Origin: Pseudomonas graminis
Lineage (GTDB): Bacteria > Pseudomonadota > Gammaproteobacteria > Pseudomonadales > Pseudomonadaceae
Assembly: GCF_002093745.1 (NCBI RefSeq)
Contig: NZ_MTSB01000009.1
Location: 1-64,000, forward strand
Length of the DNA stretch: 64,000 nt
Direction of reading: 5' to 3'
The notes beneath the pieces are model-generated. The model saw nothing but the letters and a program-made list of their open reading frames with translations. It had not been told where the DNA came from and did no database searches. Within the stretch, counting starts at the first letter, position 1, and each line of letters begins with the position of its first letter. The translations under genes were made by a program, and so were the position numbers. This document shows, in pieces, positions 11,029 through 20,113 of the stretch.

Positions 11029-13011
11029 TTATGCCTGACTGACTCGTTCAAGCCATGCGATATAAGCAGGGCTGGTATCGGGCGGCAGAGTCGCACTGTA
11101 GCGCTCCAACTCGGGCTGCATGTTGAACGCTTTCCATATCAACGGTGCAAAGCGCCATGCCGGGCTGTTCACCTGTTCCAGTTCGCTTAATAATTGCAGG
11201 CTGCGTTGTTTGTGCTCGGCCAATATGTCCGACTTGTAATCAAGCGCTTTTCCCAATCCCGAGATGTACATCAGCTTTGCTGTTTCTAGCTCAGGCCACT
11301 GGAGCGCCATATTCAGCGGCCATTCGAGCATGGCACGCTCACCCCACATTGGCGATTTGGGCATATGGTCATTCGCGAGCAACGTCAGCATAAAGGACTG
11401 GCCCAACTGGGCCAGATAAACCGGCAACACCTCAGCTTCGGGCTGCCGGTAAAACACGTCCAGTGGTTGCTCACGCTTAAGTCCGATTCCGGCAAGCAAG
11501 CGCTGTTGGGTGTCGAGCACCAGAGCACCCAGTTCAGCCTTGACTGCACTGCCGCTTTCGGTGTTTTGCTTTGTACGGGTGGTGCAATTCCAGAGGCTCA
11601 TTGAAATCCGCCACAGGGCCGCCTCGCCTTCACCGGAACAACCCAGCTCACCGGTAACGAAATACTTCATGACGGGGGGCACTATATCGAACAGCGCATT
11701 GCCGTCGGCCTCACATCCCGATAGCACAGGCCCGCCGCCCTCAATCACCTGAACATAGCAAGTGGCTGCGTAGTCATTCCAGTAATGTATCGACTCAGCC
11801 AGATAAAGAGGAATGGCACGCGTGAAGCGTCCCACGTCATCTTCTCGCTGCGATTCAGCTGATTCTTGCGTTTCCATGATTTTTGAAAAAGCAAAGAAAC
11901 CCACTTCTGGAGCCCCTTCCGGCTTCTGCGTAAAAAACCAGTCGGGATTGCGCAAACCGTAGTGCCAGACAGGCTTGGTCAGTGCCATTGTATTGATCGT
12001 CATAGTGTCAGGATCAATCGGAATGCCTTTGTCTTCCTGCCTGCGCATTTCATCAAACGCGTGCGCAAATTGGTCAAGGTGACCTTTGATCGGTGCAAAG
12101 CCGAGTGCGTACAGGCGACTCAGCAATGCCTCGCCTTCATCCACCCTGCCAAGCTCCTGATAGGCACGCAACAGATTGAGACCTGCCGTCGAATCATGTT
12201 TGTGCTCGTCGTAAGCAGGCCCTACAAGCTCAACGATCAGTGGGATGTGGCCATTGTTACCCAAATCACCCGAGATCATTTGCAGCGCGCTGCGGTCGAA
12301 CTGACCTCCCGCCAACACCTCCTCATACAGCACGCGCGCCTGTTCAACGTTCTGATGCTGCAGATAATGACGTGCCATCCACAATTGCGAACGCCAGCTA
12401 CCAGGCAATGCCATGACAGTGCGGAGTGCAGTGAGGTAGCCCGCCTCGCCACTTCGCTCTTGCTGAATGCTCAGCCACCACATCACGCCATTCTCTTGAT
12501 TCGGATCGGCTTCGACCGCCTGCCAGAGCGTTGACTCTGCGGCTGATTGATCACCACGTTCGGCGAACACTTTGGCCAGGTTGGTCAGCAGAATCCCGGA
12601 CACACCTACTTTCGCCATTCCGGTGCGCAAGGCAGTTTCAGCAGCATCGAGCTGGCCGTTATGCATCAGCACAATGCCGTGGGCAACGTAACTACGCTCA
12701 GGGTTATCGTCGATCTCTATCAGTCGTTCGGCTGCAGGAATCAAATCAGCCGCAAAACCATCATTCAGACCCGACGCAATCAGGTTGTAAAGCTCGTCGG
12801 GGCTGCTCCACTGCTGCTTCAGATTGGGCAGGAATACTGTGTCGCGCCACTCACTCCGGGCAATCTTCAACTCACGTCCGTGGCTGTCATAGACGGTGAT
12901 CAACTCGCCCTCATGGGACTTAGACGACGTGGCATCAGAATGCCGAGCGGATGTATCTGCGGGAGCTTGAGTTTTTTTACCGCTGAGAGCAGACAGAATG
13001 CGTTTGAACAT
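11029..13011 (-). CDS. TPR-like protein of unknown function
   Basis: A 660-residue protein with no signal peptide or membrane segment. After a basic, Ser-rich N terminus (1-35), residues about 80-310 show helical repeats of tetratricopeptide character (for example HGIVLMHNGQLDAAETAL, LTNLAKVFAERGDQSAAE, ALMELGRVDEGEALL-like periodicity). The C-terminal half is rich in Trp and Cys (FTGELGCSGEGEAALWR region) and I do not recognise it. TPR proteins usually hold protein complexes. It lies alone between the terminator and the helicase gene, transcribed the same way; no further role can be inferred. Confidence 0.7.
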   Translation of the reverse strand: MFKRILSALSGKKTQAPADTSARHSDATSSKSHEGELITVYDSHGRELKIARSEWRDTVFLPNLKQQWSSPDELYNLIASGLNDGFAADLIPAAERLIEIDDNPERSYVAHGIVLMHNGQLDAAETALRTGMAKVGVSGILLTNLAKVFAERGDQSAAESTLWQAVEADPNQENGVMWWLSIQQERSGEAGYLTALRTVMALPGSWRSQLWMARHYLQHQNVEQARVLYEEVLAGGQFDRSALQMISGDLGNNGHIPLIVELVGPAYDEHKHDSTAGLNLLRAYQELGRVDEGEALLSRLYALGFAPIKGHLDQFAHAFDEMRRQEDKGIPIDPDTMTINTMALTKPVWHYGLRNPDWFFTQKPEGAPEVGFFAFSKIMETQESAESQREDDVGRFTRAIPLYLAESIHYWNDYAATCYVQVIEGGGPVLSGCEADGNALFDIVPPVMKYFVTGELGCSGEGEAALWRISMSLWNCTTRTKQNTESGSAVKAELGALVLDTQQRLLAGIGLKREQPLDVFYRQPEAEVLPVYLAQLGQSFMLTLLANDHMPKSPMWGERAMLEWPLNMALQWPELETAKLMYISGLGKALDYKSDILAEHKQRSLQLLSELEQVNSPAWRFAPLIWKAFNMQPELERYSATLPPDTSPAYIAWLERVSQA

Positions 13012-13219
13012 AAATGAGTCGCCAAGGTGTCAGGTTAAATGGCGCCGGCAACCCTGAGAGTGAGGTCTGTCAGCAGTTTCACAGTTCTCTTAAAAGCGGT
13101 AGTACCCGACTATGCCAGCTGCCGCCGCAAGGCCGGATGCCTACAATAGCTTGTATCGACCCCGCGTGACCGAGGCAGGAATCTGAAATCAATTGCCTGT
13201 TTGACGCCAGGGGCGATCT

Positions 13220-15934
13220 TCAACCCGACGCGTCTCTACGACCTTCATCCGCAGCGGCAGGCGTCCACTGAGCCAGGAACGCCACGACCCTTTGCTCTAT
13301 GTAGCTCTCAACGGTTCTCAGCCGAAGCAAGGGGATGCCGCATTTGCTCAAAATGCTGTTTTTCACAGCGTCTCTCTCGGCTTGTATCGGATCATCGTGG
13401 TAGCCGCCGTCAACTTCAATGACGCCCAGCGGACTTTTCCCCACCTTGAAATAGAGTACAAAATCACAGCTGGCCGCGTTGTTCATGAACTCCAGCTCTC
13501 GCGCCGTGAAGTCGGCACGGGCTACAGACACAAGTTGTTTGAGCAGGACCTCGCGATGAAACATGATGCCTTGATGGGTTTCCTGATCCAGCGCCTCACG
13601 AAGTATCTGCGCCACAATCCGTTCGGACTTGACTGAGATGTCTTCAGGGTCGAGCCTCTGGTCCAGACGCTCCAGTGATTGGTCGAACTCTTTGTAGAGC
13701 AGATCGAACGCGGAGATAACCGGCGCACGATGAATTTGCCCGTCGTCTGCGTAATACTCCATGTAGCGGATAAGTGCAGCGATGTGCCCATTGCTCGTTT
13801 TGAAGACGTTGTCGCCCGTGACCAGCGTGAACCTGCTCTTGGCCCTCGAAACGGCCACATTGACCATGCGCGCATCGTCTACAAAGCTCAGCCGTTTCGG
13901 GCTTTTGTGTTTGTCCAGAACGGTAGAAAAAACGATTTCGTCGCACTCTCGGCCCTGAAACTTATGCACGGTGTCTTTAACGAAATCTGTCGGCAAACAC
14001 GAACTGGACAGTACCGCCTGATTCTTGAACGGCGCAATGAACCCTCTGCCATCCTCGCCCTCCCAGAGGCTTTCTCCATTGGCCTCAAGCACCGCCAATA
14101 GTGAGTCCAGCTCTCTCAGGTTGGAATTGTTGCGCGTATGATTTCCCTTGGCGGTCACCAACAGCGTCAGTGCCTGCTCGCCGCTGTCCTGCGTCATCGG
14201 AACCAGCTGATTGTCATAGAACTGTTGATTGCAGAACTGAATGATCCGCGGATGGCATCGGTAATGCTCTTTGAGCAATGTCATCGGGATTGAATCTCCG
14301 AATACACTGATGCACGAATCCAGCAAGCTGTACTTCTCGCAGTCATACCAGGGCGCAGGCGCATCCAGGCCCAGTTTTTCCGGAATATGGGCAAGCTGCT
14401 TTCGATCACCCACGATAATAAGGTTCTTCGCGCAACTCAGCGCCAGCACACCGGGAACGATGTCCTGCTGCGAGGCCTCATCGATGATGACATAGTCCAG
14501 CACCGCCTTGCCCCCCAGGGAATTGACGATCGAATGCGTACTGCTGCCGATGACCGGGAAGCGCTTCAGAAATGCATCGAGCCGATTTTTGTAATCGGTA
14601 TCGAAGGTATCATCATCAGAAAGGTGACGCTGCAAGTGGCGTTTCAGGTGGTGCATCGAAGAGGATGTCAGCTCTTCCAGCAGTGCCTTGAAATGACCGA
14701 CCCGCAAGGTTTCCTTATGGACAGCCAGTTCCGACCTTTTCTTCTGCAGAACGGCGTCGTAATAATGAAGCTGCAAGTTATAAAAGGCCGACATGCGCTT
14801 CTCCCGGTCTTTCAACGGCCGGGTGCGCACTATTCTGAAATTGAACAGCAACTCGATCCGGTCCTTGAGCCTGATCCGATCACCAGGAATCCGCGGCAGG
14901 TAGGCCATTAAGTCCGTCGTCTTGCGTGGCGACAACATGTACCTGTCTTGAACAGGCACTACTCCGTTGTCCTGTTGCCATTCAAGGAGGTAGCGCCGTT
15001 CTATGTCCAGTTCGTTAATTTCGATTTGCAACTGAGCCACTGCATTTTGGGCGCCCAGATAGCGTTTGAGTTGCTGCAGAACGCTCTGGATATTTTCGAT
15101 GGAAGGCGCAGGCTCAGGGTCTGCTACAGGCCGGGAAGGCAAGTCGGCAAAGAAAGCATTCTGGTTTTTCTGGCTACCCAACCTGGCAACAAGATAGTCC
15201 AGCCCGCACTTGCCCAGCTTTTCATAGACATTATCGACTGCGGGATTGTTGTTGGACACCACTGCCACGGTTTTCCCCTGCAAGAGGATATTGGCAATGA
15301 TGTTCAAGATAGTTTGTGTCTTGCCCGTCCCGGGAGGCCCTTCGATAACGCTTATTTGCGAACTGAAAGCCTGCTCCACCGCCGTGAGCTGACTTTCGTT
15401 AAGCCCGAACGGAAAGATAAATTTCCCCGGCGACTCCAGCCGTCCCTGCTGTTTTTTGCAGTAGGCATGCAGCGCCGTGGCCGGAGACAACGAAAGGGTC
15501 GCCATCTGACGCGCAACATTTTTGGCAATGCCCTTTTTGTCTTCATCGGGCGCATTGCTGACCCGAGCGTCGGCCACCGAACGGAAATAGTTGAATGCAG
15601 GCTCATTGGTGATCGTCGTTGGAGAAACGAGCTCGATCTTGTCCATCCTGAACAAGTATTTTTTTAGGCTTTTTGGATACTGAACGAGCGCGTATTTTTC
15701 GCCATAGACCTCCACCTTCTCGACGGGACTGAGCACAGCGCTTCCTTTCTTCAGAAGAAGCATGTCCTTTAGTTCGCGGGTAGGCACAATCGTGCAGTCT
15801 TCAAGCAGGCTGGCGTCAGACGGTTGAGAGGCGTAATGGCACGTCAGCGTGAATTCGTTTTGGTCATTCTTTTTTATCACCCAGTCGCTGACCCGCCGGG
15901 GCGTGTCCTCGCCGCACACATAGATAGAAACCAT
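13220..15934 (-). CDS. superfamily 1 helicase with C-terminal DUF2726-like nuclease domain
   Basis: A 904-residue protein. Walker A GPPGTGKT is at 199-206 and Walker B/motif II DEASQ at 487-491, the DExxQ type seen in Upf1-like (AAA_11/AAA_12) SF1 helicases. Motifs further on include EHYRCHPRI, VHKFQGRECDEIV and VNVAVSRAKSRF. The last ~110 residues (CDFVLYF ... LGVIEVDGGYH ... QAERDAVKNSIL) look like DUF2726, a restriction-endonuclease-like domain. Such helicase-nuclease proteins occur in accessory regions and may act in DNA repair or phage defence. AT-rich flanks suggest acquisition. Function is inferred from domains only. Confidence 0.8.
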   Translation of the reverse strand: MVSIYVCGEDTPRRVSDWVIKKNDQNEFTLTCHYASQPSDASLLEDCTIVPTRELKDMLLLKKGSAVLSPVEKVEVYGEKYALVQYPKSLKKYLFRMDKIELVSPTTITNEPAFNYFRSVADARVSNAPDEDKKGIAKNVARQMATLSLSPATALHAYCKKQQGRLESPGKFIFPFGLNESQLTAVEQAFSSQISVIEGPPGTGKTQTILNIIANILLQGKTVAVVSNNNPAVDNVYEKLGKCGLDYLVARLGSQKNQNAFFADLPSRPVADPEPAPSIENIQSVLQQLKRYLGAQNAVAQLQIEINELDIERRYLLEWQQDNGVVPVQDRYMLSPRKTTDLMAYLPRIPGDRIRLKDRIELLFNFRIVRTRPLKDREKRMSAFYNLQLHYYDAVLQKKRSELAVHKETLRVGHFKALLEELTSSSMHHLKRHLQRHLSDDDTFDTDYKNRLDAFLKRFPVIGSSTHSIVNSLGGKAVLDYVIIDEASQQDIVPGVLALSCAKNLIIVGDRKQLAHIPEKLGLDAPAPWYDCEKYSLLDSCISVFGDSIPMTLLKEHYRCHPRIIQFCNQQFYDNQLVPMTQDSGEQALTLLVTAKGNHTRNNSNLRELDSLLAVLEANGESLWEGEDGRGFIAPFKNQAVLSSSCLPTDFVKDTVHKFQGRECDEIVFSTVLDKHKSPKRLSFVDDARMVNVAVSRAKSRFTLVTGDNVFKTSNGHIAALIRYMEYYADDGQIHRAPVISAFDLLYKEFDQSLERLDQRLDPEDISVKSERIVAQILREALDQETHQGIMFHREVLLKQLVSVARADFTARELEFMNNAASCDFVLYFKVGKSPLGVIEVDGGYHDDPIQAERDAVKNSILSKCGIPLLRLRTVESYIEQRVVAFLAQWTPAAADEGRRDASG

Positions 15935-16589
15935 AAATCCCTTAAACAGGCTTGATGAAGGCCTGTGTGCATCCGTGCCTTAAAAATCCGAACCGTGTGA
16001 TTCGGTGCGTGGGGGCCATGTTCGCATTTGTCATTGGTTGAGGCCAGCGTGGAATGATACGGCAAATTGACCATTTTATGAGCGACTCTTTCTAATGCAA
16101 AAAAGTACTTTTGAATGAGGTTATGCCAAATCAGTGATCCACGAAATATCCAAGCCACTTTAACGCGCGGACAGTCGATACGCGCGCTTGAGGTGGGTGG
16201 ACCCGTTATTTCTATCTTGATCTTGGCGCCCGCAATCAGATCTCTAATAGGGTCATCACCACGCCTAAAGGCAAATAATTGGACTCGAGCTTGGGCACTT
16301 TGCTTTCCGAACCCGCTAGAAAAAGCTGTCCCTCATCTCATCCCACGAACGAGACATTCTATTTCGTACACGCCATTCATCGACTGCGTTATCTGTTCGT
16401 CCAGCGAAAGGCTGCTCAAATTGTGCAGATAACGCGACATCCAAAAATTCACTCACAGGCAAAATCCAACACTTAGAATCGGCAAATGGCAAAACCTTGC
16501 CCAAATAGTAGCCATACGCTACCCTCGACATTTCATTATGATGGGCATCGCCCACTTCCCCCGTGAACCCTTTACGTCTAAGGAATGAC
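15935..16589. other. AT-rich intergenic region without a convincing gene
   Basis: 655 bases separate the two divergent genes on either side. Several short frames exist on both strands, but none has a good ribosome site or family resemblance. Base composition is visibly lower in G+C than in the core arms. The region must hold promoters for the helicase (minus) and the nuclease-like gene (plus), but I could not place them with confidence. Confidence 0.5.
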
Positions 16590-17453
16590 ATGACCACTGC
16601 AAAAATCTCAGGACTTATTAACGGCAACAAGCTCTATCAGGAAAGGGCGCGAATGGCACTCCCGATTCTGATTCGTCAAGCCGAGGCAAGAAAGACTCTA
16701 CATTACTCCGACCTGGCGCAAGAATTGGGCATGCCTAATCCACGCAACCTGAACTTTGTTCTCGGGAGTATCGGTCAAACGCTTGAACAGCTTTCAAAAG
16801 AATGGAATACAAAAATCCCCCCTCTTCAAGCGTTGGTAGTCAATAAAAACAGCGGCCTCCCCGGAGAAGGCATTGGTTGGTTTTTAGTGAAAGAAGAAGA
16901 ATTCTCTACACTGCCTAATCATAAAAAAAAGACGATTATCGACGCCGAGCTTAGCCATGTTTTCGCTTTTCCGCATTGGGACAGGGTCCTTCATGCTTTA
17001 GGTCTCGAGCCCGTCGAAGGCGATTTTTCGCACACCATTGAGCTGGCGTCTCAAATGCGTGGCGGTGGCGAAAGTGATCGCCATAAAGCATTGAAGGATT
17101 TCGTGGCACGCCATCCTGCCTCAATTGGCTTACCTTCAAATACACCGTGCGGGCTGATGGAGGAGCGACTCCCATCTGGTGACAGTCTCGATGTATCATT
17201 TTCGACCCAATCCTCATGGATAGCCGCCGAAGTCAAGTCTGCTCTCTCTTCGGCAGCTGACATCACCCGAGGTCTGTTCCAATGCGTAAAATATCGAGCT
17301 GTTATGGAAGCAGTATTGCTTGCGCGGTCGCAGGTAAAAGACGTTCGTGCCCTACTGGTAGTAGAGTCCGGATTCCCTAAACATCTACTGCCATTGAAAA
17401 ACCTTCTTGGCATTGAAGTAGTCGACTTTGTCCAGCCTGAAAAAACCTCATAG
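16590..17453 (+). CDS. putative PD-(D/E)XK nuclease-like protein
   Basis: A 287-residue protein. I start it at 16590 because AAGGA (16580-16584) lies 5 bases upstream; the frame extends 9 residues further. The N-terminal half carries a helical segment (LHYSDLAQELGMPNPRNL) and PPLQALVVNKNSGLPGEG. The C-terminal part shows a restriction-endonuclease-like core: Glu near 161, Asp201 in SGDSLDVSF, then EVK (Glu214, Lys216), followed by a helix with QCVKY. This is the usual E ... D ... ExK order. It is the only plus-strand gene between mltF and the right arm. Role unknown; DNA cleavage in defence is an inference. Confidence 0.65.
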   Translation: MTTAKISGLINGNKLYQERARMALPILIRQAEARKTLHYSDLAQELGMPNPRNLNFVLGSIGQTLEQLSKEWNTKIPPLQALVVNKNSGLPGEGIGWFLVKEEEFSTLPNHKKKTIIDAELSHVFAFPHWDRVLHALGLEPVEGDFSHTIELASQMRGGGESDRHKALKDFVARHPASIGLPSNTPCGLMEERLPSGDSLDVSFSTQSSWIAAEVKSALSSAADITRGLFQCVKYRAVMEAVLLARSQVKDVRALLVVESGFPKHLLPLKNLLGIEVVDFVQPEKTS

Positions 17454-17590
17454 AACGCCTCATCACAAGAAGAGTGAACGCGCTCAACTTTAATATCGTC
17501 CCCGCGGAAGTCTACCTCTCCAATCGGCTACTTTTGTTTTGAGATAACGCAGCGGGGTATCGGTCAGTGCCCCTTATTCTAAAGATACAC

Positions 17591-18730
17591 TCAATGAGAC
17601 TCCCCAATAATCTGTTTATGAATGTTATCTATTGCCTGATCGTCATGCTCTCCACCATTCAAAACTACATGACCACCTGAAAGATGGACAGAGCCGTGTG
17701 GCAGCCCGCTTCCGCTCTCACTCGATTCAACATGAAAATACCCATGCTTTGCGTCCTTCACACCGTTATAATCAGATGAAAGCTTATCGATTACACTCTG
17801 CTTGTTATTTGACATCTTTAAGGCCTCTTTAAAACTTGCCGCATCTGCTTTATGTTCAAAAAAGTAGTCACTGTGCGCGCCAGCATTGGCTTTTGCAAGC
17901 GGGCCGCTCCGGTGCTGCTGCCTGAGACGCCCACTTCTAGCATGATCTTCCGTGTTGAAATATAAGGTGGGCAGCCTGCCTTCTGCCTGTGTCGAAAATT
18001 TGTGATTGGCCTGACTAAATAATTTATTCTGGTCATTTTCATTACTTGCCCTTGCCTTCTCAACCACGGCGGCTTCAAGCGCCTCCAGAAACTTCCCTTT
18101 TTTAAAGCTATGAAGTGTGGGGGATGCCTCCCAATTAGTAAGAATTGCCAGTCCTGCTGGAGAAAAATCATATGCTTTTAACATAGCGTCAAAGTTCATT
18201 CCCCCTTCAATCACCACACGTTGAACAACAGTGGGTCCTGACGCCTCGCTGGATAACAAACTATTCTGTGCAGATCCAGACTTCTGCTGTAACGCTTGAT
18301 GTCCCATCACATCCGCCTCCCTCTCCAGCCCCGCATCATCATTCACATTCGCCCCGCCCTTCATCTGCACCGTAGGCCTCACTCGGCCCTGAGCCTGTTG
18401 CACCACGTGCCAGGCTTCGTGCGGCAAATGTTTTTCCTGCCCGGGGGCCAGGTGGATGTCGCTGCCTTGGGCATAGGCGTGGGCGTGCAGTTGAGCGGGT
18501 TTGTCGGAGTTGTAGTGGACTTTGACGTGGTCCATGCTCATGCCTGACAGGGACTCGATGCCCGACTTGAGCGTGTCGGGCATGCCGGTGCGGTTGGGAG
18601 TCGGGGCGGCTTTGGCCTGGACGGGGGATGGGCGATTGTCCTGTAGCACCGCAGCGCTCTGACGCTGATGGACGGCGTCGGCTTTGGTGGTGTCGGACTG
18701 TTTCTTGCGCTGCGGGGTAAATTCGCTCAT
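17591..18730 (-). CDS. DUF4157 eCIS-associated protein, putative effector
   Basis: A 379-residue protein. Residues about 45-142 form DUF4157, the domain that marks eCIS cargo and processing proteins, with the metalloprotease-like HEAWH at 104-108 and downstream GLEREAD (134-140). A Gln/Pro/Ser-rich leader precedes it. PTVQMK (119-124) and PTVVQR (166-171) follow and could be processing sites. Residues ~175-379 are an unrecognised C-terminal domain (candidate toxin) rich in His and Gly at the end. The DNA for this part is much more AT-rich than that for DUF4157. Its ATG overlaps the ATPase stop (ATGA). No immunity gene was identified. Confidence 0.85.
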   Translation of the reverse strand: MSEFTPQRKKQSDTTKADAVHQRQSAAVLQDNRPSPVQAKAAPTPNRTGMPDTLKSGIESLSGMSMDHVKVHYNSDKPAQLHAHAYAQGSDIHLAPGQEKHLPHEAWHVVQQAQGRVRPTVQMKGGANVNDDAGLEREADVMGHQALQQKSGSAQNSLLSSEASGPTVVQRVVIEGGMNFDAMLKAYDFSPAGLAILTNWEASPTLHSFKKGKFLEALEAAVVEKARASNENDQNKLFSQANHKFSTQAEGRLPTLYFNTEDHARSGRLRQQHRSGPLAKANAGAHSDYFFEHKADAASFKEALKMSNNKQSVIDKLSSDYNGVKDAKHGYFHVESSESGSGLPHGSVHLSGGHVVLNGGEHDDQAIDNIHKQIIGESH

Positions 18731-20097
18731 CGGGTCTGGCTCCTGCCCACTTGAAGGGTCTTGTTGTCCTTGCGAAATTCGCGCTTGATCCCTTCGATCA
18801 AGTCGTTGCGGCCGACTGTTCGGCTGTCACGGCCGATGGCATTCAGCGCGCAGTAACGCAGGACGTTGATGATTGCGCCGCCGGCCAGTTCATGGTCCTG
18901 AGCCAGTTGCGGCAGGTCGACGTCTGGTTGCAGTTCGCACACACCGTCGAACGCGTTTTTCCATAATTGCAGGCGCTGCGCCGCAGACGGCATGCTGAAA
19001 TGGATCATCGACTGGAAGCGCCGGGTAAAGGCTTCATCCATATTGGCCTTGAGGTTGGTTGCCAGAATCACCGTGCCGGGAAAGTCTTCGATCCGTTGCA
19101 ACAAATAACCGGTCTGCTGGTTGGCATGCCGGTCGTTGGAGGACGCGGCAGCCGTGCGCTTGCCGAACAGCGCGTCGGCCTCGTCAAAAAACAGAATCCA
19201 GTCTTTGTAACTGGCCACGTCGAACACTTTGCCAAGGTTCTTTTCGGTTTCACCAATGTATTTCGAAACCACCATCGACAGGTCAACGCGGTACACCTCA
19301 CGCCCGCTGGACTTGCCCAACAAGGCGGCAGTCAGGGTTTTCCCGGTGCCGGGCGGGCCGTGGAATACCGTTCGGTAACCCGGTTTTACCTTGCGGGCCA
19401 GCCCCCAATCCTGCATCAGCGTCTGGCCATGTGTCAGCCAGGCACGGACTTCTTCAACTTGGGCCATCACGCTGTAGTCGAGCACCAGATCACGCCAGTC
19501 GAGCGGCGTGCCAATCGGGCTGGCGGGAAAGGCCGGGCTCAGTTCCGGGCGCACCTGTTCGCCGGTCAACAGGTAGTGCAGCCACTGATCCGAGAGCGTG
19601 AGCATCGCCGCCAGTTGAGGCAGCGTCTCATCGCGACGCTCGAGCGTGACCAGCTGTTCTGCGGCGAAGCGATGTTGCGGTGCAAGTACCCGCATGGCTT
19701 CCAGCCGTCTGGCTGGATGGTTGGCGCTGAGCAGAAATACCAGCGTCTGGCCGGTGGGTAGAAAACCACCGACGGCTCGCTCGGTGCAGCCACCGAACTC
19801 ACTGAAACCGCGACCGGTGCGGCCATTGACGCCAAACAGGGTGTCCAGCGCCTCAGGTCGCAAATGCGGCGCCATCGCGAGGGCCAGGGTCAGTCGTTCA
19901 TGGGTATCAAGCTTCCAGTCGGCAACCTGCCGGGCATAGATGCTCTGCTCCGGGTCCAGCCGTGGCGCAGGAATGTCTTCGCCCATCGCCTCATGGCCGT
20001 CCTGTTTCAGGTAGCACGCTACGGTTTGCTCGATCACAGCGCTCAGCCAGTCCAGCTCTTGATCAAGGGCGTGCAGATTCTGTTGACGGTCGGCCAT
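18727..20097 (-). CDS. eCIS AAA+ ATPase (Afp15/Pvc15-like)
   Basis: A 456-residue AAA+ ATPase. The start at 20097 (MADRQQN) has GGAGAGG 5-6 bases upstream and leaves a 16-base gap to the previous gene; the open frame reaches 22 residues further. An N-terminal helical region of ~235 residues precedes the ATPase core: Walker A GPPGTGKT (247-254), Walker B ILFFDEAD (301-308), then an arginine-finger region near FTRRFQ. Homologues in Afp and PVC are needed for particle assembly or cargo loading. The stop overlaps the DUF4157 gene start. Confidence 0.9.
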   Translation of the reverse strand: MADRQQNLHALDQELDWLSAVIEQTVACYLKQDGHEAMGEDIPAPRLDPEQSIYARQVADWKLDTHERLTLALAMAPHLRPEALDTLFGVNGRTGRGFSEFGGCTERAVGGFLPTGQTLVFLLSANHPARRLEAMRVLAPQHRFAAEQLVTLERRDETLPQLAAMLTLSDQWLHYLLTGEQVRPELSPAFPASPIGTPLDWRDLVLDYSVMAQVEEVRAWLTHGQTLMQDWGLARKVKPGYRTVFHGPPGTGKTLTAALLGKSSGREVYRVDLSMVVSKYIGETEKNLGKVFDVASYKDWILFFDEADALFGKRTAAASSNDRHANQQTGYLLQRIEDFPGTVILATNLKANMDEAFTRRFQSMIHFSMPSAAQRLQLWKNAFDGVCELQPDVDLPQLAQDHELAGGAIINVLRYCALNAIGRDSRTVGRNDLIEGIKREFRKDNKTLQVGRSQTR

Positions 20098-20113
20098 TGC
20101 ACCTCTCCATGGG

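Noticed and set aside
16316..16630. 104-codon minus-strand frame
   Set aside because: No ribosome site, and it overlaps the well-placed start of the nuclease-like gene at 16590.
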